Assembly: GCF_040117685.2 (NCBI RefSeq)
Contig: NZ_JBEDYP020000014.1
Location: forward strand, 62,001 to 126,000
Direction: 5' to 3'
Length of the DNA stretch: 64,000 nt
From: Gracilimonas sp040117685
GTDB lineage: Bacteria; Bacteroidota; Rhodothermia; Balneolales; Balneolaceae
Below, one piece after another: positions 34,764 through 44,900 of this stretch. The position numbers and the translations under genes were made by a program. The notes beneath the pieces were generated by a model. The model saw nothing but the letters and a program-made list of their open reading frames with translations. It was not told the DNA's origin and did no database searches. Each line of letters starts with the position of its first letter. The first letter of the stretch is position 1.

Positions 34764-37511
34764 ATGTATTCACAAAAAAATCGTTTGTTCTTCACTTTAA
34801 TTGCAGCATTTCTTCTTCCGGTTTGGGCTACGGCTCAGGGGGTATTGAGTTTCGAAGATGTTATGAAGTTCGAAGACATTGGTTCCATTGAACTCTCTGC
34901 TAATGGAAACTGGGTAGCGTATGAAGTATGGCCTGATCGTGGTGATGGCCGGGTAGAGGTGAAAAGGACGAATGGGCGGAATACCTTTTCTATTACTTCA
35001 GGAGCATCGCCTAAAATCACACCAAATGGGGAGTGGGTAGCTGCGTTCCTGAGAGTACCACTGGCGGAAGAACTCAAAGCCGAGAAAAATAAACCCAAGC
35101 AAGGATTATCTTTGCTATCAACCAATGATGGCTCAATCACTGAGTTTGACAGCGTTCAGTCTTTTACTTTTTTTGAGAATGGAAACTGGCTGGCTATTCA
35201 GCATCATCAATCCAGAGAAGTAGAGGAATTGAAATCAGGGAATAAGAAATTGGGTACAGAGGTCACGCTTTGGAATACCGAATCCGGTTCTGCTTTTTCC
35301 CTGCCATTTGTTCGGGAAATGGAGTTTGATAGCCTTTCCAGTTACCTGGCCTATTCCGTGGTTGATACATCCGATGCTGAAAACGGACTCTATATTTTTG
35401 ATCTGAATAACCAGGAGTCACGTTCCGTAGAAGTAACTGAAAAAGGATTATTTAGTAACCTGACCTGGGACTATAATCAGGAGAAACTGGCATTCACTAA
35501 GACCACATACGATACTTCTTATGTTGAAAGCAATGCGTCAGTTCATATATGGGACGCGCAAAATGGAGAAATGAAGACGTTGTTAAATACCGATGCCGGA
35601 AAAGAAGGATTTGTGTTGCGATCTAACAACGAACTCACCTTCACCAACGATGGCCGACGATTGTTTTTTGGATTCATGGATGCAGAAATGGCCGCGTTAG
35701 ACACCAATAAAGATGGCGGTGAAGACGATGAAGTAGATATCTACGACGTGGCTGATATCGTTGAAGACCGGGGATTGGATATCTGGCATGGTGATGACCC
35801 CCGCATTAAAACGCATGAGAAGAAGAGCTGGAATTCAACCAAGAACCATCTTTACATGGCGGTATATCATTTGGATAGTGATGAGTGGGTACAGCTGGCC
35901 GATCATGAAATGCCCGATATTAATGTTGCCCATAACCCGAATGTGGTGCTGGGCAGTTCACAGATTCCCTACATGAAAGAAATGACATGGGAAGGGTTCT
36001 TTAACGACTGGTATTACGTGGATCTTGAAACCGGAGAGCGTACGTTGATCGGGAAGAAGTTGTCGGAAGGGGTTAGCCTTTCACCGGAAGGTAAATTTGC
36101 TGCTTTTTATGTGAATAAACACTGGAATTTACTTGATATAGAAAACGGTGTGACTCGAAATATTACCGCTCATCTGGACGTGCCATTCTATAACGAAGAT
36201 CATGATTACCCATCCAGGGTTCCCGATTACGGCATAGCCGGTTGGATTGAAGGTGACCGGGCGTTGATGATTTATGACAAGTACGACATCTGGAGGTTCC
36301 CCACAGATTTTAGTGAGCCAATGGCTATTACCGATGGAGCAGGGCGTGAAGCCAAGCGCATTTTCCGTATAGAAAGAATGAATAAGGATTGGGGAGAACC
36401 ATATACCAATAATGAAGAGTTGCTGCTGACTTCCTATCACGATCTCAAAAAGAATTTTGGGTTCTATTCGGCTAAAGCAAACCGATCCGGTGTTAACCGA
36501 TTGATGGAAGAAGACAAGAAATTCACCTTTGTGGAAAAAGCGGAAGATGCGAATACGATATTGTATAAACGGGAAGCTTATGATGAGTTTCCAAATATTT
36601 GGGTGGCCGGTAACCGTCAATTTAAACGAACAAGTAAGCTAACCCAACTTCATGAAGATCTTCAAAAAAAGTGGAATTGGGGTAAAGCTGAACTTATCGA
36701 CTGGCTAAGCTTAGATGGGAAGTTTATTCAGGGTGTGGTCATCAAACCGAATAACTACGATCCTGATAAACGGTACCCGATCATGACCTACTACTACCGC
36801 TTCTTTAGCGACCGCTTGCACGATTTCAATGAGCCAAAGACCAATCACCGGCCGGTTTTTGCTCAATACGTTAGCGATGGATATGTGGTCTTTCTTCCGG
36901 ATATTCGATTTGAAATAGGTCGGCCCGGTTTTGCTGCCACAAAGAGCCTGGTTCCCGGAATTCAAAAGCTCATTGAAATGGGAATTGCTGATGAAGATAA
37001 GCTGGGACTTCACGGACATTCGTGGAGTGGCTATCAAACAGCTTTTATGGTAACTCAAACTGATATTTTTGATGCTGCGGTTTCAGGTGCTCCGGTCAGT
37101 AATATGACCAGTGCATACAGTGGCATTCGATGGGGATCAGGGCTGGCGCGCCAGTTTCAGTATGAACGTACTCAAAGCCGAATCGGGCAAAGCCTGATTG
37201 AAGCTCCGGAAAAATACATAGAGAACTCCCCGGTGTTTTTTGCCGATAAAATAACCACCCCGATGCTCATTATGCACGGTGATGCAGACGGAGCGGTGCC
37301 GTGGTACCAAAGCATTGAGATGTACCTGGCTATGCGTCGGTACAATAAAGATGTGGTATTCCTACAGTATCACGATGAACCGCATCATCCGCAGAAATTT
37401 TCCAATAAGCTGGATTATGCCATCCGGATGAAGGAATACTTCGATTATTACCTGAAAGGAGTAGGAGAACCGGAGTGGATTATAGAAGGAGAAGCTTATA
37501 TAGGAAATTAG
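34764..37511 (+). CDS. S9-family prolyl-oligopeptidase-type peptidase, exported
   Basis: About 915 residues from the ATG at 34764, which gives a clean signal peptide ending PVWATAQG; an upstream ATG at 34713 would add 17 unlikely residues. The N-terminal two-thirds is a WD-like beta propeller with Ca-site-like loop DTNKDGGEDDEVD. The C-terminal alpha/beta hydrolase carries the Ser in GHSWSGY (about residue 753), the Asp in MHGDADGAVPW and the His in DEPHHPQK. This is the acylaminoacyl/dipeptidyl-peptidase IV-like form found in the periplasm of Bacteroidota. Confidence 0.92.
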   Translation: MYSQKNRLFFTLIAAFLLPVWATAQGVLSFEDVMKFEDIGSIELSANGNWVAYEVWPDRGDGRVEVKRTNGRNTFSITSGASPKITPNGEWVAAFLRVPLAEELKAEKNKPKQGLSLLSTNDGSITEFDSVQSFTFFENGNWLAIQHHQSREVEELKSGNKKLGTEVTLWNTESGSAFSLPFVREMEFDSLSSYLAYSVVDTSDAENGLYIFDLNNQESRSVEVTEKGLFSNLTWDYNQEKLAFTKTTYDTSYVESNASVHIWDAQNGEMKTLLNTDAGKEGFVLRSNNELTFTNDGRRLFFGFMDAEMAALDTNKDGGEDDEVDIYDVADIVEDRGLDIWHGDDPRIKTHEKKSWNSTKNHLYMAVYHLDSDEWVQLADHEMPDINVAHNPNVVLGSSQIPYMKEMTWEGFFNDWYYVDLETGERTLIGKKLSEGVSLSPEGKFAAFYVNKHWNLLDIENGVTRNITAHLDVPFYNEDHDYPSRVPDYGIAGWIEGDRALMIYDKYDIWRFPTDFSEPMAITDGAGREAKRIFRIERMNKDWGEPYTNNEELLLTSYHDLKKNFGFYSAKANRSGVNRLMEEDKKFTFVEKAEDANTILYKREAYDEFPNIWVAGNRQFKRTSKLTQLHEDLQKKWNWGKAELIDWLSLDGKFIQGVVIKPNNYDPDKRYPIMTYYYRFFSDRLHDFNEPKTNHRPVFAQYVSDGYVVFLPDIRFEIGRPGFAATKSLVPGIQKLIEMGIADEDKLGLHGHSWSGYQTAFMVTQTDIFDAAVSGAPVSNMTSAYSGIRWGSGLARQFQYERTQSRIGQSLIEAPEKYIENSPVFFADKITTPMLIMHGDADGAVPWYQSIEMYLAMRRYNKDVVFLQYHDEPHHPQKFSNKLDYAIRMKEYFDYYLKGVGEPEWIIEGEAYIGN

Positions 37512-37514
37512 AAA

Positions 37515-37564
37515 TTTGAAATTATGAATGCTGAATTACAATGATTCTGCATTCATAATTCAAA
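37515..37564. repeat. Gene-end palindrome, 16-bp arms
   Basis: TTTGAAATTATGAATGC (37515-37531) and GCATTCATAATTCAAA (37549-37564) are complementary except for one extra A in the left arm. It lies between the convergent S9 peptidase and HD-domain genes, and its right arm supplies the last codons and stop of the HD gene. Confidence 0.8.
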
Positions 37565-38209
37565 ATTGCCGTCCCATTCAGATAAGAACTGATCAATAAA
37601 GCCCTTCATGAACTGATGGCGTTTTTCAGCTTCTTTTTTGCCAGCCATGGTATTCATGCGATCTTTGAGCAGAAACAGTTTCTCATAAAAATGATTGAGA
37701 GTTGGTCCGGTGCTTTTCTTGTAGGCTTCAAAAGTAGTGTGACTCTCAGGCTTAATTTCCGGGTTATATAGTTCACGGACCTTATGTCCGCCATAGGCAA
37801 AGGCGCGGGCAATCCCGATGGCACCCAGGGCATCCAGCCGGTCTGCATCCTGCACTACTTTTCCCTCTATGGATTCCATTGTTGTTTCGACCCCGGCTCC
37901 TTTGAATGAGACATCCCGGATGATGATGCAAACTTTCCGGATGACTGCTTCATCCACACCCAAGTTTTCTAGCCAGTTCCACGCAGTGGCAGGCCCAATT
38001 TCTTCATCGCCGTCATGGAATTTATGGTCAGCTATGTCATGTAATAAAGCGGCCAGTTCCACGATAAAGAGGTCAGCTTTTTCAATTTCACCTAACCGAA
38101 GAGCCGTGTTTCTTACCCGGTGTATGTGCCACCAATCATGTCCGGTACCTTCTCCCTGTAGTTTATTTTTGACGTACTCTTCTGTCTTATTGATGATTTC
38201 TGAATTCAT
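37553..38209 (-). CDS. HD-domain phosphohydrolase (YedJ-like)
   Basis: About 218 residues from the ATG at 38209. The metal ligands are visible as GHDWWHIHRVRNTALRLG (first His pair), ALLHDIADHKFHDGD (HD), and VVQDADRLDALGAIGIARAFAYGG (final Asp). This is the HD family of YedJ/PgpH-type nucleotide phosphohydrolases. The start is two bases after the stop of the upstream GH3-like gene, indicating coupling. The extreme C-terminus is encoded by a gene-end palindrome. Confidence 0.9.
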   Translation of the reverse strand: MNSEIINKTEEYVKNKLQGEGTGHDWWHIHRVRNTALRLGEIEKADLFIVELAALLHDIADHKFHDGDEEIGPATAWNWLENLGVDEAVIRKVCIIIRDVSFKGAGVETTMESIEGKVVQDADRLDALGAIGIARAFAYGGHKVRELYNPEIKPESHTTFEAYKKSTGPTLNHFYEKLFLLKDRMNTMAGKKEAEKRHQFMKGFIDQFLSEWDGNFEL

Positions 38210-38211
38210 GA

Positions 38212-39327
38212 TCAAAAATTCATGCAGGAGCAAAGCCCTTCGATTACGTTTATTTTGAGGGAATCAATGCGGGCAAGAGAGGCTTCTACCCGTTCCTTTT
38301 CGATTTTTCCTTCCCTAAGAAGCTGTTGTATTATCCCGATAGCTTTTTCAGCGATTTGTTCGTCGTAGGTGTGATTATTTCCTAAAACCAGGATATCGAC
38401 ACCGGCATTGATGGCTTGTTGAATGGCGGTTTCCAAACTATATTTACTGGTTATGATGGGTTTTTGCAGGTCATCTGAAAGTATAACACCTTCAAAACCG
38501 AGGGAATCGCGAAGTAATCCGGTGATTGTTTTCTCAGACAGTGTGCCGGGCCAAACAGAATCAATATGGGCATTAAAGCTGTGTGCGGTCATGATCCCCC
38601 AAATTTCCCGGTCTGATGATAATAAGTCACGATAGGGGTGCAGGAAATCATCTGTCCAAACATCCGTGACATCATTGGTTGAATCTGTCGGGTGATAGTC
38701 ACTGCTATAACCGGGGAAATACTTGGGTACACTGAAAAGCAATTCTTTGTCATACTCGTCAAGAATATAACCGGCTTGTTGCGTTACTACTTCGGGATTT
38801 GATGAGATTATTTCAGGATTCGGGGCATTAGTCGTTGGAGTTTGCAGGTCTAACCGAGGGTTGAAATTGGTGTTGAGGCTTAGAACCCTGAATTCCTGAG
38901 CGTACTTCCTGGAATATGAAACCGTGGATGATGAATCCTGAAGAAAATCTTCTTCCAAAGTATCGCCGTCATCATATAAGCTGCTAAGCGGCGATTGGAA
39001 GCTTCCGTCGTGGTGAACAGCGATTATGGGTGAAATGGGAGCGTTAGCAATTAAATCGCTGGATAGTTTCAGCAATTGATCTTGTGACTCTGTGTTTCTT
39101 CCAAAGCTTTCAAGTTCATAATCGTAATCATAAAGAATAACCCCGCCAAGATTGAACTCTTTCAGGTCTTTAACCAAAGGGTGTTTCTGGTCTATTTCTA
39201 TCCCCCGGAAACCTACAATCAGCATTTGTCCCAGCCTTTCTGAGTCGATAACCTCTTCTTTTTGCGCCTTTTTAGTACAGCTTGTTATTGCACTCAGAAT
39301 TATCAGAATGGATAAAAGTCGGATCAT
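38212..39327 (-). CDS. Glycoside hydrolase family 3-like lipoprotein with altered active-site loop
   Basis: A 371-residue lipoprotein (signal ends LSAITSC). The TIM barrel of family GH3 is recognisable from LGQMLIVGFRGIEI, LGGVILYDYDYE, and the nucleophile region GFEGVILSDDLQ. The KHFPGHGxTxxDSHxxLP loop of NagZ-type hexosaminidases appears as KYFPGYSSDYHPTDST, so the His of that Asp-His dyad seems to be lost. Activity may therefore differ from NagZ. Start and stop are coupled to the genes on either side (TAATG with the TlpA-like gene upstream). Confidence 0.82.
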   Translation of the reverse strand: MIRLLSILIILSAITSCTKKAQKEEVIDSERLGQMLIVGFRGIEIDQKHPLVKDLKEFNLGGVILYDYDYELESFGRNTESQDQLLKLSSDLIANAPISPIIAVHHDGSFQSPLSSLYDDGDTLEEDFLQDSSSTVSYSRKYAQEFRVLSLNTNFNPRLDLQTPTTNAPNPEIISSNPEVVTQQAGYILDEYDKELLFSVPKYFPGYSSDYHPTDSTNDVTDVWTDDFLHPYRDLLSSDREIWGIMTAHSFNAHIDSVWPGTLSEKTITGLLRDSLGFEGVILSDDLQKPIITSKYSLETAIQQAINAGVDILVLGNNHTYDEQIAEKAIGIIQQLLREGKIEKERVEASLARIDSLKINVIEGLCSCMNF

Positions 39328-40784
39328 TAGTTCATTTGGTTTTTATACTCGGAAAGTAAACTGTCTAATACAGTAGAAAAATTAAAAGAAGGCCGGATAT
39401 CATTATATCGTGAAATTTTTCCATCCGGATCAACTAAAATATAGAATGGAATTCCTCCGCCTTTGTAGGCTTTAAAGGTTTCTTCATTGAAGCCATTCCC
39501 TCCATAAAGCTGCACCCAGGGGAGTTCCAGTCTATTTATATCCTGCACCCAAACCAGGCTGTCTGCTTCATTGGAAATGCCAATTATTTCCAGCTCATCA
39601 CGCGAGTAGTTTGCATAAAGGTCTTTCATATAGGAAAACTCTTCGAGGCAAGGCTGACACCATCCGGCCCAAAAATCAAGTAACACAAATTTACCCTGGT
39701 AATCTTCCATGGTGTGAATATTGCCATTTATATCTGGAAGGGAAAAAGGAACCGCAGGCTGGCCGGGAGAAACCGATTTAATTTCATTATAGAAATAAGT
39801 GAGGAATTCGGTGTACTCAGGATAATCAGAAAACTCTTCCAGATAATCCTCATAACTTGGAGTGGCCGTTTCCAAATCCTGTTCTCCGATTCTCTCAGCA
39901 ACCAGATACATGCGAGCATGGGCCAGAGCATCACGACTTTCCATATGATCTAACACCTGAAGGCGTTTTTCATTCAGTTCCTTGTAGGCTACTCGTTTGA
40001 TATCATATTCGGATAAATCTTGCCCATAAGCAGATTTTACACTGTCATAAATGCCGAAGGTGCGAGCATAATAGTGGGCGAAGTCACGAATGCCGGCTCG
40101 TTGAGCTTTAAGTGATTCTATGGAGAAGAAATTGAGAGAATCTGCCAAAGTAAAAACTAGGTTCCGGGCAGAATCAGCATCAAAACTTTCATTAAACCGC
40201 TGATTGTACTCAATGGCACGCACCTTGAAAACCAAATACTCGCCGATGGTTTTCAGATAATAATCGTGAAGGGGTGTACCGGCAAGGCGTTTTTCAGCAA
40301 GTTGATATTTTCTTTCGCTGAGCTCGAGTAAATTGTTCTTTTCTCCTACTTTTATCTTTTCTTCCTCAACAGGTATTTGGTTCTCAATTTCTTCAATTTC
40401 AGTCAGATATCTGTTGTAATATTCATCCCAGTCATCCGGATAGCCATCAACAAATACATTTTGTGGAAAATCGGCCCTCTGTATAGTAATGTCCAAATCT
40501 GTTCCCGGTGAAAAGACAAGGGGATACGATTCATCGTTTATTTGCAGCAATCGTATGTGTCGGGATGATACAGGGGTGGTAAATGAGAAAGTACCTTTTT
40601 CAGTAACGGAAAGGGTATCTCTTTGAACCGGAGAATATTTATAATGAACGGGTTGATGCTGAACAATGAGGTTGGCATCTCCGAGATAATCTATGTCACC
40701 TTTAATGGATACCTGATTATTGCCACAGGAAACGAAAAAAACGGCGAAAACCAATAAATACTTAATAGTGTCGGCAGAAGGCAT
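39327..40784 (-). CDS. TlpA-like thioredoxin-fold lipoprotein with N-terminal DUF4369-like domain
   Basis: A 485-residue lipoprotein (signal ends FAVFFVSC). An N-terminal beta domain (VSIKGDIDYLGDANLIVQ, DUF4369-like) is followed by a helical middle region and a thioredoxin domain with WAGWCQPC, cysteines at 376 and 379. The cis-Pro region is GIPFYILVDPDGKI. It resembles the exported thiol-disulfide oxidoreductases common in this phylum and is the first gene of the TlpA-GH3-HD operon. Confidence 0.87.
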   Translation of the reverse strand: MPSADTIKYLLVFAVFFVSCGNNQVSIKGDIDYLGDANLIVQHQPVHYKYSPVQRDTLSVTEKGTFSFTTPVSSRHIRLLQINDESYPLVFSPGTDLDITIQRADFPQNVFVDGYPDDWDEYYNRYLTEIEEIENQIPVEEEKIKVGEKNNLLELSERKYQLAEKRLAGTPLHDYYLKTIGEYLVFKVRAIEYNQRFNESFDADSARNLVFTLADSLNFFSIESLKAQRAGIRDFAHYYARTFGIYDSVKSAYGQDLSEYDIKRVAYKELNEKRLQVLDHMESRDALAHARMYLVAERIGEQDLETATPSYEDYLEEFSDYPEYTEFLTYFYNEIKSVSPGQPAVPFSLPDINGNIHTMEDYQGKFVLLDFWAGWCQPCLEEFSYMKDLYANYSRDELEIIGISNEADSLVWVQDINRLELPWVQLYGGNGFNEETFKAYKGGGIPFYILVDPDGKISRYNDIRPSFNFSTVLDSLLSEYKNQMN

Positions 40785-40836
40785 GAAAGTCCAATGATTA
40801 AAATCGTTTAATATTCTTACTGATTAAGGAAAATAC

Positions 40837-40865
40837 TGTAACATTATTGCGTGAGATACTCTTCT
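40837..40865 (+). promoter_or_regulatory. Distal ECF-like promoter for the TPR gene
   Basis: TGTAACAT is followed after 12 bases by TACTCTTCT. It matches the promoter at 40920 at 15 of 17 motif positions, with spacing one base shorter. It lies in the 300-bp gap before the TPR gene, which holds no other gene. Confidence 0.5.
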
Positions 40866-40919
40866 AAATAAAAGAAGTAAAGTGTGAAATATCTTTTTTT
40901 AAAAATATTGAAAAAAATG

Positions 40920-40949
40920 TGTAACAATGAACGATCAGTTTACTCTTGT
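40920..40949 (+). promoter_or_regulatory. ECF-like promoter for the TPR gene
   Basis: TGTAACAA (40920-40927), 13 bases, TACTCTTGT (40941-40949). The same two blocks with identical spacing are found upstream of the lipopeptide array on the minus strand (46308-46337). The AAC core of the first block is typical of ECF -35 elements. Confidence 0.65.
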
Positions 40950-41084
40950 CAGAGATAATTTGATATGGGTAGTACAAATGACGGCAATTATGAGGTATAA
41001 AAGTGGTAACTCTCCAAGTTATTTGTTGTTGAACGTTTCATTATCAAATCACAGTTAGTAATCACAACTATTATAACAACGAAA

Positions 41085-41828
41085 ATGATTGAAAGTAAGA
41101 TTAATAAAGAATTAGAGAGGAAGATTGATCTGTATGTAAACGGCAGGCTTGATGCCGAGCAGGTTGACGAATTGTGGTCCGAGCTTATTCAGGATGAATA
41201 TTACATGGACTATATGAAAAGCGTTGCCAATATAAAGGCCGTCATCGACCGTAAGCAAAAAGCAAAACCATCTTCCAAAGTACACTCTTTCAGAAAAGTT
41301 GCTCAATATGCTGCAGCAGCGGCTGTAATTCTGATTGTATCGGTAGTTGGGGTGTTGAATTTCAATCCTTCCGGTGACTATTCAGTAAGTCCGATAGCCG
41401 AAATTGGGTTGGATATTGTTCGGGATAATGAAGGCTTTTCTCCCACAGTTACCAGCGATGTAATTCGAAGAGCTATAAGGCTGGCTACTGATGGGGAAGT
41501 TCAGGAAGCCATTTCACTACTCCAAACAGAACTGGAGGAAGCTACAGAACCACAACTTAAAGCTGAAATCGCACTGAGTTTAGGTTCAATACAATATAAT
41601 ACAGGTAATTATTCATCCTCTATCGAAAATTTCAAAATTGTTACTGCACAAGAAAACATAGAAATACTTACTCTTGAAAAAGGGTATTGGTTTTTAGGTA
41701 ACACGTATTTCCAGTTGGATAAACTTGAAGAAGCTGGAGATGCCTTCCAAAAAGCGTATGAACTCAATGGTGCTTATAGCCGTGTTGCAAAAACATATGT
41801 AGATGCCCTGGAAAACGTGAGCAGATAA
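41085..41828 (+). CDS. Membrane TPR protein, anti-sigma-like
   Basis: A 247-residue protein. The N-terminal 65 residues (IDLYVNGRLDAEQVDELWSEL) resemble the cytoplasmic sigma-binding segment of Bacteroidota anti-sigma factors. One membrane helix follows (about 73-93, AAAAAVILIVSVVGVL), and then a TPR-type domain (ALSLGSIQYNTGNYSSSIENF, YWFLGNTYFQLDKLEEAGDAFQKAY), predicted periplasmic. It ends at a strong terminator and lies next to the CHAT-protease gene. The two ECF-like promoters upstream resemble those of the lipopeptide array. An anti-sigma role for the factor at 46600 is an inference. Confidence 0.75.
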   Translation: MIESKINKELERKIDLYVNGRLDAEQVDELWSELIQDEYYMDYMKSVANIKAVIDRKQKAKPSSKVHSFRKVAQYAAAAAVILIVSVVGVLNFNPSGDYSVSPIAEIGLDIVRDNEGFSPTVTSDVIRRAIRLATDGEVQEAISLLQTELEEATEPQLKAEIALSLGSIQYNTGNYSSSIENFKIVTAQENIEILTLEKGYWFLGNTYFQLDKLEEAGDAFQKAYELNGAYSRVAKTYVDALENVSR

Positions 41829-41885
41829 TTAAAAAACTTGTGAATGACCCGTTATAATTAGAAAAAGCTACTACTCTACTAATTA

Positions 41886-41921
41886 AAAGGCGCTTGCATA
41901 TTAGGTAAGCGCCTTTTTTTT
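41886..41921 (+). terminator. Rho-independent terminator after the TPR gene
   Basis: AAGGCGCTT / AAGCGCCTT forms a stem around an 11-base loop and ends in eight T residues, 58 bases after the stop. The CHAT gene converges from the other side. Confidence 0.9.
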
Positions 41922-41959
41922 GTGACTCAAGATCAAGAGGATTGGCAGTGTAGCTTAGT

Positions 41960-44900
41960 TTATTTAGCGCTCTCTTTTCTGTAGGTGACAAACCCGGTTA
42001 GCAAACCTGTAAGAGCTAACAGAGAAAACAATAGGCCGGCATTTGTTGATTTGTTTGTAACCGGCGAAGGATTCCCTATCATCATATATGCTCCCCAAAA
42101 ATGCGGATTGGCATTGGCTCGCCTTAACTGGTTGAGTTTTGCCTGCCTGATAGCTTCACTTTTAGTTTCACCTTCGTTCAGTAAATCATAAAAATCGGTA
42201 GCAAACTCCGAAGCTACTTTATCATTAACCGACCACAGATTTAAAGCCAGGCTTTTAGCGCCTGCATATCTGAGCGCACGACTAATTCCCATAATACCAC
42301 TTCCCTGAATATAACTCCCAGAACCGGAACTGCATGAATTCAACATAATGAATTCACTGTTCAGCGGGGTATCAAACAATTCATAGGCATAAAGAGCCTG
42401 GTCAGACTGTAAGGTATCGGAGTCGGAGGAATTCCTTAAATAAATAGTAGAGAACAAAGGATCTTGCTGGGAGACTTCACTATGTGTAGCAACGTGTACA
42501 AGCCGAGAAGTGCCTACTTTTTGCTTGAAAATATTTTTAGTGGCAGCGTCACCCACAAATACTTTTTTGTTATTGAAGGATGAAAGAACATTGGTGATGT
42601 TATTCGTCTCTACCGTGGCGTAGGGAAGAGAAGGTAAGTTTGCACTTTCAAAATTCTGAAAGTCCGAAATGGCAAAGCCTGAAAAATCAGTCTCTGTATA
42701 AGCAGAGAAAGAACGCTGGTTGCTGTCAAATTCTTTTAGCGATGTAAAATAACGGAAGTGATAATCTTCAATTAAATACCGGGTGCTGCCGAAGCTAATC
42801 GGTGAATCAGGTTTTTCAGTAGGCAGAACTTCAAGAGGGATTCGGTACAGGTAATTATCCGGTACAACCGAAATTTGATTAATCTGACCTGGAATGTCCT
42901 TCAGATTTAGAATTTCGTGAAGTTGGTAAAGTTCCAGGAGGTTTGTTCTTCCGGATGCAAGGTTATCCCCAATTTGTGAAAATAAAGCCTGACGTTGTTT
43001 ATCGAAGGTATAATACTTTATGCTGACTTGGGAGGAAGTCAGGTAACTGACATAAAGTTTTGTGCCAACTTCGGTGAAATGAAGCAACAACTCATCTTCA
43101 TCTAAGGAACGCTGTATAGACCAAATCGGCGGGAGAGGTTCTTCTTTGTCCAGATTTACATCAGCCAAAATTTGTTCCCGCGTCGCAGAAATTCGGTCAA
43201 TTTCTGCATTTATTCTAAAACGTTCTTCTTCATTTGCATTAAGATATTTTTTTCGGAGTGACTGAATCCGCTGATTTAACCTTTTTTCTTCAGCTAATTC
43301 TTCTTCGCTAAGCTTCGATGCTTTGACCAAAGGGCTGTTGTAGAGGGTTGCATCATTGATAGTTTTTAGCCGATCTAAAATGGAAAGTGCTTCAGGACTT
43401 CTATTATTGTCAATAAGTAGTTCAACAATTAGTTCAAAAGCATCCAGGTATTCGTCCTCAACCGACCAATACCCTTCCTGTGCATCGGAGTTATTCTTGG
43501 CACGGTCGATCACCTGATCAATAATGGGTAAAAGGTTATCTATAGCTGCCCGGTCATTACCGGTTACTCTGAGGTAGTTAGACTTAACAGTTTGATATTT
43601 CACTGAAAGTTCAAAATCCATGTTATCAAGCGAGTAGAGCTGGATGTCATCCAGATTTTTTGCTGCATCTTTGATCCTATTCTGCTTTAGGTCAATAAGA
43701 GTGAGATTTATTACAGCGTCCAAATAATCGGGAGTATCAGAGCGGGAAAGGGTTAATTCCTTAGCACTTTGAAATAGTTCTTTTGCCTTAGAAAGTGAAT
43801 CTATTTTAGTTAGAATGATACCCTTCTCAATGAGTAAATCGGTGTATGTATCGTAATTATCTTCGGCTGACAGTACCTTAGATGCGGCATTAAAATTAGC
43901 CAGTGCTTTCTCTGCGTCTTTGTAATTGTTCCAGTAAAAAGAGCCTAAAAATGAATTTATAAGCGCTAATTCAGTAGTGTCCTGGTGTTCAGTAGCTATT
44001 TCACGTGCTTTATTAATATAATTGAGGGCTGTATTTACATCATTTATGGAACTGTAATAGATGAATAGGTTCCGGTAGATACCAAGTAAACTGGAATAAC
44101 TATTAATATCTTGTTCTAAAGCTCTTAACTGAAAATCAATGTATTTATCTGATTGCCCCAACTTCAGATAATTAATCCCAAGGTTCGTGAATAAAGAGTA
44201 TTGGTTTTCAAAACTTAAAGATTGATTGTATAAGACTTCATATATCTTTTTTGATTCCTGATATTTTCCTAATGAAAATAATGAAGCACCTTGAGTAAGT
44301 TTGATGGAATAAAGGCTGGATTTAATGCCTAAAAAAGTGGTAAGGGGTTCAAGGTACTCTCGGGAAACTTCTAATGACTTGTCGTAATTACCGGTAGCAT
44401 ATAATGTATAGTCAATCGCACCAAGTAATCTTTGCTTTGTTTTTGAGTTTGGTATGTAGTCATTCTTAACAAATTCTGCATAATTCTTAATTACTACGCT
44501 AAAATTATCTAGGGCATATGCAGAACGAATAATGTTTGATAATAAGAGAGCATAAGAGCCACTTCTTTTATTTTGATAGTCAGATTTTAATTCTAACCAA
44601 CTTACTAGGGCTTGTTCTAAATATTCAGTTGAGTAATACTCCCTGACATTTGGGCTCATAAGGAGCTGATAATGGAATAGCAAAGGAGAATTAAACTCAA
44701 TATCACCTGGCATCAATGATATATCACCATTTTGAACATCGCTGAATAATTTCTGCTGAGTTCGAGGCCAAGGACTTTCAAAATCATACTTCTCTATATC
44801 TGAAATAGTAGAACAAGAAAAATTTTGGTAATTACTTAAATATTCCGAATAGGTTGAAGAGTATAACTGAACTTGTTTTAAACCTTCACAGCTCGAGGTT

